A stretch of 47,084 bases of DNA from an uncultured Acetatifactor sp. GTDB taxonomy: Bacteria > Bacillota > Clostridia > Lachnospirales > Lachnospiraceae. Of this stretch, positions 41,906-47,084 are shown in pieces. Location: positions 1 to 47,084 of the forward strand of contig CAJUGH010000032.1 in the NCBI GenBank assembly GCA_910586215.1, given 5' to 3'. Under the pieces are notes generated by a model. The model ran no database searches and was not told where the DNA came from. It saw only the letters and a program-made list of their open reading frames with translations. Position 1 is the stretch's first letter. The number at the start of each line of letters is the position of its first letter. The translations under genes were made by a program, and so were the position numbers.

Positions 41906-43024
41906 ATGGGAATCAGGGAATATGGCTATGTGGTGGGGACGGGAAGGCCTGGCAGGAGGAATCTGATTACGGACGTGCCGGGTGTAAAAGTGGGACATTG
42001 CACGGTGGACACAGACCAGAACCAGACGGGTGTCACGGTCATCCTGCCCTGTGAGGGACTGGTATATGGGAAAAAGCCCCTGGCCGCAGTGTATGCGCTA
42101 AACGGGTTTGGCAAGACCATGGGCAGCATCCAGGTCGAGGAACTGGGTACCCTGGAGACACCCATTGCCCTCACCAATACCTTGAATGTGGGCAGGGTGG
42201 CAGATGCCCTGGTGGAATATACCTGTATCCAGTGTGGGAAAGCCGGCGTGGAGATGCACAGCGTCAACCCAGTGGTGGGAGAGACCAATGACAGCAGGAT
42301 CAATCATATAAGGCATCGTGCCGTGGGGGAAGCTGAAGTGATGGAGGCCATTGCCCGTGCGGATGAGATATTTGCACAGGGAGCGGTGGGTGCCGGTGCC
42401 GGAACGGTCTGCTTCGGGCTAAAAGGAGGGATTGGGTCTTCCTCCCGGATCGTATCTTTTGGGGGGAAGCAGTATACGGTGGGAGTGTTGGTGCAGTCCA
42501 ACTTTGGCAGCCTACAGGATCTGGATATCTGCGGAGATCTTGTGGGAGAAAAAATCGTGCAGATGCGGGCGGCCCAGGAGGCAGGCAGCCAGAAGGCTGT
42601 GGAAGGCCAGGAAGCAGGCAGCCGCGCGGCAGTTCAGATCCGGACATCTGGCAGGGAATGGATCCATGCCTATGAGGACAAGGGTTCCATCATGATCGTC
42701 CTGGCCACGGATGTGCCTCTGGATGCCAGACAGCTTAAACGGGTGTTGAAACGTGCAGCAGTAGGGCTGGTTCGGACTGGATCCTACATGGGACATGGCA
42801 GCGGGGATGTGTTCCTCGGTTTTACCAATGGGAATTTTATGCCGGACCAGGAGGAAGAGCAACTGACAGCCATCCGTTGTTTCCCGGAAGGACAGATCAA
42901 TCTGCTCTTTCGGGCGGCAGCGGAAGCCACCCAGGAGGCCATCTATAATTCTCTGATATATGCGGACAGACGGATGGGGATTGACGGGAGAATATACCAT
43001 AGCCTGCGGGAATACCTGTCATGA
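41906..43024 (+). CDS. P1-family aminopeptidase (DmpA-like)
   Basis: This 372-aa N-terminal-nucleophile peptidase has ITDVPGVKVGHCTV, NPVVGETNDSRIN and GAGTVCFGLKGGIGSSSR. A probable self-cleavage site lies between Gly and Ser in EDKGSIMIVLATD, after which the new Ser would be the nucleophile. SYMGHGSGDVFLGFTNGN is conserved. ATG 41906 follows AAAGGAG; a longer frame from 41822 has no homology. Between about residues 224 and 245 an 11-aa tandem duplication (QEAGSQKAVEG, QEAGSRAAVQI) lies just before the cleavage region. Confidence 0.92.
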   Translation: MGIREYGYVVGTGRPGRRNLITDVPGVKVGHCTVDTDQNQTGVTVILPCEGLVYGKKPLAAVYALNGFGKTMGSIQVEELGTLETPIALTNTLNVGRVADALVEYTCIQCGKAGVEMHSVNPVVGETNDSRINHIRHRAVGEAEVMEAIARADEIFAQGAVGAGAGTVCFGLKGGIGSSSRIVSFGGKQYTVGVLVQSNFGSLQDLDICGDLVGEKIVQMRAAQEAGSQKAVEGQEAGSRAAVQIRTSGREWIHAYEDKGSIMIVLATDVPLDARQLKRVLKRAAVGLVRTGSYMGHGSGDVFLGFTNGNFMPDQEEEQLTAIRCFPEGQINLLFRAAAEATQEAIYNSLIYADRRMGIDGRIYHSLREYLS

Positions 43025-43031
43025 TGCAGGT

Positions 43032-43415
43032 CTACTGCTCTGTTGTCTGTAGCGGGGTATCTGACAACTCACAGGCAGAATGATGGAAAGTGCCACCATT
43101 TATCACGATCATATCGCCATTCTCCAGACCGCAATGTGCGCACCTTACCCGCAGATGGATCTGGTATTGCTGATAGCGGCAGGTGCCACTTGCGGCAGGA
43201 TGTTCATCTTGGCCAGAAGGATAGGTATATTCATGAGTATCCGTATATGATGTGCGGTGACTGTATATCATATCAAGGAACATATGTGGCGGGCAGGTTT
43301 TCTGACTGGGCATAGCAGATACACTGCTGCCTGACAGGATGGCGGCCACAAGACAAAACACGGCCACTCTTTTTAGATTTTTTCCGATTTTCTTAGGAAT
43401 ACAGGGTTTGCGCAT
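43032..43415 (-). CDS. Small secreted Cys/His-containing protein
   Basis: This protein of about 127 aa has a signal peptide (basic RKPCIPKKIGKNLKR, hydrophobic VAVFCLVAAILSG, cleavage near SVSAM). Its mature part contains CAHCG, then HHSAC, which could bind zinc or form disulfides. The start is placed at 43415, where GAAAGAGAG lies upstream; a start at 43463 is also open. It runs convergently with the P1 peptidase, ending 7 nt from it. Function is unknown. Confidence 0.7.
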   Translation of the reverse strand: MRKPCIPKKIGKNLKRVAVFCLVAAILSGSSVSAMPSQKTCPPHMFLDMIYSHRTSYTDTHEYTYPSGQDEHPAASGTCRYQQYQIHLRVRCAHCGLENGDMIVINGGTFHHSACELSDTPLQTTEQ

Positions 43416-43453
43416 TACGAATTTCTCTCTTTCTCTATTGCATGATATCATAA

Positions 43454-43482
43454 ATGATACCATATTTTTCCCTGGCAGGCAA
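43454..43482 (-). promoter_or_regulatory. Promoter of the minus-strand secreted protein
   Basis: On the minus strand, TTGCCT (43477-43482) and TATCAT (43454-43459) are 17 nt apart, with TGG before the -10 (extended -10). Confidence 0.6.
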
Positions 43483-43593
43483 TAGATATTGCGGGTTCAA
43501 CGGTGGATGAGCAGATAGGGAGTTACTTTTCACGGGGGGTGACGTGAGGTGTTTTCACACGCTTCCAGCGTGACAAGTAGGGACGTAAATACC

Positions 43594-43622
43594 TTGACTA
43601 GGAGGGTTTCCCATTATACAAT
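43594..43622 (+). promoter_or_regulatory. Promoter of the potassium channel gene
   Basis: TTGACT (43594-43599) and TACAAT (43617-43622) are 17 nt apart, about 50 nt before the start codon. The stretch 43483-43593 between the two divergent promoters has only a short CACGCTTCCAGCGTG inverted repeat near 43558-43572. Confidence 0.72.
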
Positions 43623-43670
43623 GAATAAAATGATCCCTATGAATATGTAAGAGGTATTCCAGGAGGAAAT

Positions 43671-44882
43671 ATGTCACAGGCCAGAACCAGACAGGTGGGA
43701 AAGAGAAGAATTTTTGACATTATCCAGATAGGATATGATGAGGACTGGCCCAGCAGGCTCTTTGACATGGTGCTGATGTGCCTGATCCTGGTGAACCTGT
43801 TTATTGTCATTTTCTCTACCTTTGACCAGGCAGAACCGTATATGGATATCCTGGAACTGGTGGAATGGGTGACAGTGGTGGCCTTTGGGGTGGAATACGG
43901 CCTGCGGATCTGGACGTCGGAATATCTCTATCCCGGAATGGGAAAGGGAAAAGCGGTATTCCGGTATATGGTTTCCTTCAGCGGCATCATCGACCTGCTG
44001 TCTTTCCTGCCCCACTTTCTGCCAGTATTCTTCCCTGCGGGGGTGGTGGCTTTTAGGATGTTTCGGGTGATAAGGATATTCCGGCTGTTCCGCATCAATG
44101 CCTATTACGATGCGCTGAATGTGATCGGGGAGGTCATTGGCAGGAAAAAGGATCAGATCCTGTCCTCGGTCTTCATCATCCTGGTGCTGATGGTGGCTTC
44201 TTCCCTGTGTATGTACAGCCTGGAACATGAGGCCCAGCCGGAAGTGTTCCAGAATGCCTTTTCTGGTTTCTGGTGGGCTGTGTCTGCTCTTCTGACAGTG
44301 GGATACGGGGACATATACCCGGTCACTTTTCCAGGGAGGATATTCGGTGTGGTGATCACCTTTCTGGGAGTGGGGATGGTGGCGATTCCCACCGGTATCC
44401 TTTCCGCAGGTTTTGTGGAACAGTATACCCGTCTGAAAAACAGGAAGGAGGAAGCCGCTGGCGCCGGTCTTCGGTTCGTCCGGCTGGAAGCAGTGGCAGG
44501 GCATCCCTGGCTGGGCCGTAAAGTGGCAGAACTGGCACTGCCGCCGGGACTTCTGGTGGCGCTGGTAAGACGTGGATCCAAAATGGTGGTACCCAGGGGA
44601 AATGTGGTGATCCGGGAGGGAGACCAGGTGATCCTGGGAGCAGAAGCATACCAGGAGGAAGGGGACATGGCCTTGAAGGAGATCTGCCTTAGGGAGGAAC
44701 ATCCCTGGATTGGCAGGCGTATCCGGGAACTGAACCTGGGTAGGCATACGCTGATTGTCATGGTGCGCCGAGGGGAGAAGCTGATCGTACCAGATGGCTG
44801 GAGATTCATTTTACGGTCCTGCAGGGAGATCATCCCCTGCTTGGGGAGATCGAGGCAGAAAAGAACCGTTTGCGGGGGCTGA
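43671..44882 (+). CDS. Voltage-gated-type potassium channel with TrkA_C domains, 3' end replaced
   Basis: This 403-aa protein has six membrane segments. S4 carries an Arg every third residue (FRMFRVIRIFRLFRI) and the pore has the selectivity filter TVGYGD, as in Kv-type channels. Two cytosolic TrkA_C (RCK-C) units follow (HPWLGRKVAEL and HPWIGRRIREL), which usually bind regulatory ligands such as c-di-AMP or nucleotides. The second ends abnormally after EKLIVPDG: about 15-20 expected residues are replaced by foreign sequence beginning WRFILRSC, because a nitroreductase remnant begins there in another frame. The channel core should be intact. Start ATG 43671 follows AGGAGGAAAT. Confidence 0.88.
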   Translation: MSQARTRQVGKRRIFDIIQIGYDEDWPSRLFDMVLMCLILVNLFIVIFSTFDQAEPYMDILELVEWVTVVAFGVEYGLRIWTSEYLYPGMGKGKAVFRYMVSFSGIIDLLSFLPHFLPVFFPAGVVAFRMFRVIRIFRLFRINAYYDALNVIGEVIGRKKDQILSSVFIILVLMVASSLCMYSLEHEAQPEVFQNAFSGFWWAVSALLTVGYGDIYPVTFPGRIFGVVITFLGVGMVAIPTGILSAGFVEQYTRLKNRKEEAAGAGLRFVRLEAVAGHPWLGRKVAELALPPGLLVALVRRGSKMVVPRGNVVIREGDQVILGAEAYQEEGDMALKEICLREEHPWIGRRIRELNLGRHTLIVMVRRGEKLIVPDGWRFILRSCREIIPCLGRSRQKRTVCGG

Positions 44883-45205
44883 CCGGGGTGGAACACAATT
44901 TTTACTATGAGGCACCCACTGTCATCATATTAAGCGCAGAGCAGGGATTTAGGTGGAGTTCCCTGGATGCAGGGATTGCCGTGGAGAATATGGCCCTGGC
45001 AGCGGAGGGACTGGGACTGGGGAGTCTGATCATAGGCTGCATCTACGATGCACTGCGGGGAGAGAAGGAGGCATATTTTCATGGAGCCTTGAAGCTGCCG
45101 GAGCAGTATGCCTATGAGATCGCCATAGCAGTAGGGCATAAAGCCGTGGAGAAGGAGCCGCATACATATGAAGCAGCCAGGCAGGTGACATATGTAACAA
45201 TTTAG
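44795..45205 (+). pseudogene. Nitroreductase, 5'-truncated remnant
   Basis: In the frame of codon 44795 the sequence reads HFTVLQGDHPLLGEIEAEKN, then HNFYYEAPTVIILSAEQ, SSLDAGIAVENMALAAEGLG and AVGHKAVEKEP, the middle and C-terminal parts of an FMN-dependent nitroreductase. The N-terminal FMN-binding segment is missing, and no ribosome site or good start precedes it. The junction with the channel gene lies near 44795-44806 and overlaps the channel's last 80 nt. It is best explained by a deletion that joined the two genes. Confidence 0.85.
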
Positions 45206-45260
45206 TGAATGATTATCGATATGGTTGAGGATACCTCATATCTACAGCAATGGAAGAGCT

Positions 45261-45353
45261 TGATTCCCGCGAGCAATAAGCCAAGTCAGCAAGCTGACTT
45301 GGCGAATGCCGCGAGGGTCAACAACCCCACTGCTCTGCAGCGGGGTTGTTGAC
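45261..45353. repeat. Dispersed nested-hairpin repeat, copy 2, with downstream hairpin
   Basis: It begins TGATTCCCGCG and ends GCCGCGAGGG at about 45317. The inner stem GCCAAGTCAGC pairs perfectly with GCTGACTTGGC over AA. It is followed at once by GTCAACAACCCC (45317-45328) pairing with GGGGTTGTTGAC (about 45342-45353), whose loop contains CTGC/GCAG. This second hairpin resembles the one after copy 3. The remaining spacer to 45452 holds no recognised gene. Confidence 0.88.
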
Positions 45354-45452
45354 TGACCAGCTGAAGTCCAATGGCTGGTTGTAGGGGACGGTACAAAGGG
45401 AGTATTGCTTCGCGCCCCAATGGCAAACCGTGATAGAAGGGAAAGTTGGAAA

Positions 45453-46676
45453 ATGCGGAATGAAAAGAGGAAACAGCAAGGCATGAAGATAAGCTTGACA
45501 AAGGTGGCAGCGGTCATGTGTATTATTGTGATGATGGCATCAAGCTGTGGAAAGCAGTCCGCAGAAGACAAAAGAGCGGGAAGCGATCAGACGCAGCCCG
45601 TGGAAGAGCAGACAGAGGCCTCCCCGGAACTGAACTTCGAGAACCAGTACGACTTGGGAATGCGCTTTCTGTCCGAGGGCAATTACGAGGAAGCAGTCAT
45701 CGCATTCACGGCAGCTCTGGAAATCGACCCCAAAAGAGTGGATGTCTATACCGCGCTGGCAGATACCTATGAGGCCATGGGAGATACGGAGGCCCTGCGT
45801 CGGATTCTGACCCAGGGTATTGAAGCCACCGGGGATGCAGGGCTGGAGGAGCGGCTTTCTGTTCTGCCTGTCCAGATACCTGAGATGCCGGAAATATGGG
45901 AGGGAGCCAGTGGTTATTATGCAGATAATACATATCTGATAGCGGATGAGGAACTGGAATCCATCTTAAACAGGGTCATAGAGGCCGGGCTGGCAGGGGA
46001 CGATGTTTTGGCAGATACCGCATGGAATGCACAAATGGCAGAGGAGGTCTGTGTTTATCTGAGAGAAAAAGGGGTGGTGGGAGTATCTGGGCACGCTGGC
46101 ATCGGCGCTCTTTTAGACTTAGATGATATGCTTTGGTATTCGTTCTGGACAAAACTGTCGGACGGAAGTGTATTAAGGTACCGTTATAGGGGTTATGGAA
46201 GTGACCCCCACTTTGAATGGAATCACTACGAAATTGTTTATCGTGTTGAAAACGGAAAGGGCTTTCATTTTGAGCTAAGAGACTATGTGAACCCAGTAGA
46301 TGTCACTTACACTTATAATCTGATGCAGGGTGAGATGGCAGGATATCTTTTCAATGGGCCTTTTACACGGGATTACCATGGATATGGTATATCTGGCGAG
46401 AGCCACCAACAATTTACAGGAACGGCAGTTGATGATTTAGTTGATGGCGAACGGGTGTGTGTGCTCTATGGAAGCCATTCACCTGGCGAGGAATATTACT
46501 TTACTGTATATGAGGTGTTTGAAGCGGGGAAACGAAAGCCTGGCTGGGAAAATGATGGGGAGATCTATTATCAGAAGACGGTGTATGAGTCTGGAGAAAT
46601 ACATTATGATGTAGCATATGATGGGCGGGACATTGATTCTGAAAGAACCACTACTGCCTGGGGAGCTGTATATTGA
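45453..46676 (+). CDS. Lipoprotein with TPR motif, unknown function
   Basis: This protein of about 407 aa has a basic start, a hydrophobic core (VAAVMCIIVMM) and lipobox ASSC, so it is a lipoprotein anchored outside the membrane. A TPR-like pair lies at about residues 65-125 (GMRFLSEGNYEEAVIAFTAAL, given by its G-N-Y-E-E-A core, then VDVYTALADTYEAMGD). The C-terminal 280 residues are polar with many aromatic residues and no recognised domain. Start ATG 45453 or ATG 45483. The stop codon is the first three bases of repeat copy 3. Confidence 0.8.
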   Translation: MRNEKRKQQGMKISLTKVAAVMCIIVMMASSCGKQSAEDKRAGSDQTQPVEEQTEASPELNFENQYDLGMRFLSEGNYEEAVIAFTAALEIDPKRVDVYTALADTYEAMGDTEALRRILTQGIEATGDAGLEERLSVLPVQIPEMPEIWEGASGYYADNTYLIADEELESILNRVIEAGLAGDDVLADTAWNAQMAEEVCVYLREKGVVGVSGHAGIGALLDLDDMLWYSFWTKLSDGSVLRYRYRGYGSDPHFEWNHYEIVYRVENGKGFHFELRDYVNPVDVTYTYNLMQGEMAGYLFNGPFTRDYHGYGISGESHQQFTGTAVDDLVDGERVCVLYGSHSPGEEYYFTVYEVFEAGKRKPGWENDGEIYYQKTVYESGEIHYDVAYDGRDIDSERTTTAWGAVY

Positions 46677-46773
46677 TTCCCGCGAGTAACGAGCCAAGTT
46701 AACAAGGTTGACTTTGTGCCGCTGCTTGCACGAGCATAAAGTCAGCAAGCTGACTTGGCGAATGCCGCGAGGG
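46674..46773. repeat. Dispersed nested-hairpin repeat, copy 3 (expanded)
   Basis: It begins TGATTCCCGCG, sharing TGA with the lipoprotein stop, and ends GCCGCGAGGG. The inner part is about 43 nt longer than in copies 1 and 2: GTTGACTTTGTGC pairs, with G-U, to GCATAAAGTCAGC, and the terminal AAGCTGACTTGGCGAATG block of copy 2 is retained. This looks like an internal insertion or duplication within the same fold. Confidence 0.85.
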
Positions 46774-46826
46774 GTGCGTAGTGCAGATGGCACATGCTCA
46801 GCACCGACCGAAGCGGAGAACACATA

Positions 46827-46850
46827 CCCGCTGCTTTGCAGCGGGGTTTT
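46827..46850 (+). terminator. Terminator hairpin downstream of repeat copy 3
   Basis: CCCGCTGC (46827-46834) pairs with GCAGCGGG (46838-46845) over TTT, followed by GTTTTCTG. It shares TTTGCAGCGGGGTT-like sequence with the hairpin after copy 2. Confidence 0.82.
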
Positions 46851-46963
46851 CTGTAGATGGGGCTTTAGGTCACAAATAGTGGTAAGTGGCACATTGAATT
46901 CGCTTGAAAATATCGTTTTATAATACCTTTTATAATACATATTGAAAAAGAATCAAAAAGTGC

Positions 46964-46992
46964 TTGACTTTTTCAGAGGAAACAGGTATTAT
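46964..46992 (+). promoter_or_regulatory. Promoter of the tRNA-Arg gene
   Basis: TTGACT (46964-46969) and TATTAT (46987-46992) are separated by 17 nt, about 38 nt before the tRNA. The region 46851-46963 is AT-rich and has no gene. Confidence 0.75.
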
Positions 46993-47030
46993 ACTTTATG
47001 TTGCAGGTGATACTAGATCCCATAACATAT

Positions 47031-47084
47031 GTGCGTTTAGCTCAGCTGGATAGAGCGTTTGGCTACGGACCAAAAGGTCGGGGG
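47031..47084 (+). tRNA. tRNA-Arg(ACG), truncated by the window end
   Basis: The 5' acceptor strand GTGCGTT is followed by TA, a D-arm GCTC...GAGC (47040-47056), and an anticodon arm TTTGG-CTACGGA-CCAAA (47058-47074) with anticodon ACG. Variable loop AGGTC and the first T-stem bases GGGGG follow. Anticodon ACG reads CGN arginine codons. The T-arm and 3' acceptor lie beyond the window. Confidence 0.92.

Noticed and set aside
45242..45571. Minus-strand frames over repeat copies 2 and 3 that share PRGIRQVSLLT
   Set aside because: The shared peptide comes from the repeat DNA itself, not from a conserved gene.
1..47084. CRISPR array, prophage or transposase
   Set aside because: No regularly spaced unique-spacer array, no integrase or transposase motif and no phage structural gene was seen; the tandem repeats at 3513 and 9291 lack spacers.

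Overview
The window looks like chromosomal DNA of a Gram-positive anaerobe of the Clostridia, most likely Lachnospiraceae. Signs are strong AGGAGG-type ribosome sites, hemZ-type coproporphyrinogen dehydrogenase, a bifunctional Rel protein beside apt, EssC/YukD-type secretion genes, and densely packed co-directional genes with TTGACA/TATAAT promoters. No phage, transposase or CRISPR array was seen. The species assignment is inference from gene content only.

Layout. (1) 1-5.1 kb: purA overlapping a LysR regulator, a HAD phosphatase, a small membrane protein on the minus strand, and a MATE exporter whose leader carries a 14-bp tandem repeat. (2) 5.2-10.4 kb: a tightly coupled five-gene set matching the uncharacterised STM4015-4014-4013-4012-4011 families (LRR-like protein, ATP-grasp, sulfatase-fold hydrolase, two radical SAM enzymes). 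(3) 10.5-11.5 kb: a small membrane protein, a YbjQ-family protein, and a minus-strand XRE regulator. (4) 11.7-32.7 kb: a large type VII secretion-like island. (5) 33-43 kb: ordinary genes, including SEC-C, DUF308, a CBS pair, apt, rel, an MBL hydrolase, hemZ, a serine hydrolase and a P1 peptidase, with one decayed regulator. (6) 43.4-47.1 kb: a voltage-gated-type potassium channel fused by deletion to a nitroreductase remnant, a lipoprotein, two copies of a structured repeat, and the start of a tRNA-Arg gene at the window edge.

The type VII island is the main item. An EssC-like ATPase with N-terminal FHA and three ATPase modules is followed by a YukD/EsaB ubiquitin-like protein, several WXG100-type small helical proteins, a larger candidate substrate and two DUF4176 proteins. 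No gene resembling EsaA, EssA or EssB was recognised. The island instead holds a full phospho-signalling set: two transmembrane Ser/Thr kinases with zinc ribbons, three PP2C phosphatases, a zinc-ribbon/FHA protein and a secreted-vWA/TM/cytosolic-FHA protein. One kinase carries an extracellular domain resembling an ABC solute-binding protein. The other carries four PASTA domains plus seven Trp-rich repeats. The simplest reading, which is inference, is an envelope-sensing, phosphorylation-gated secretion machine: kinases read extracellular ligands or cell wall, FHA domains on EssC and adaptors read phospho-threonine, and PP2Cs reset the signal.

A GC-rich block (about 17.75-25.06 kb, judged by eye) holding both kinases and two phosphatases sits inside AT-richer secretion genes, suggesting modular assembly. 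A roughly 60-nt nested-hairpin repeat occurs three times (23.9, 45.3 and 46.7 kb); in two copies its first three bases are the stop codon of the upstream gene.
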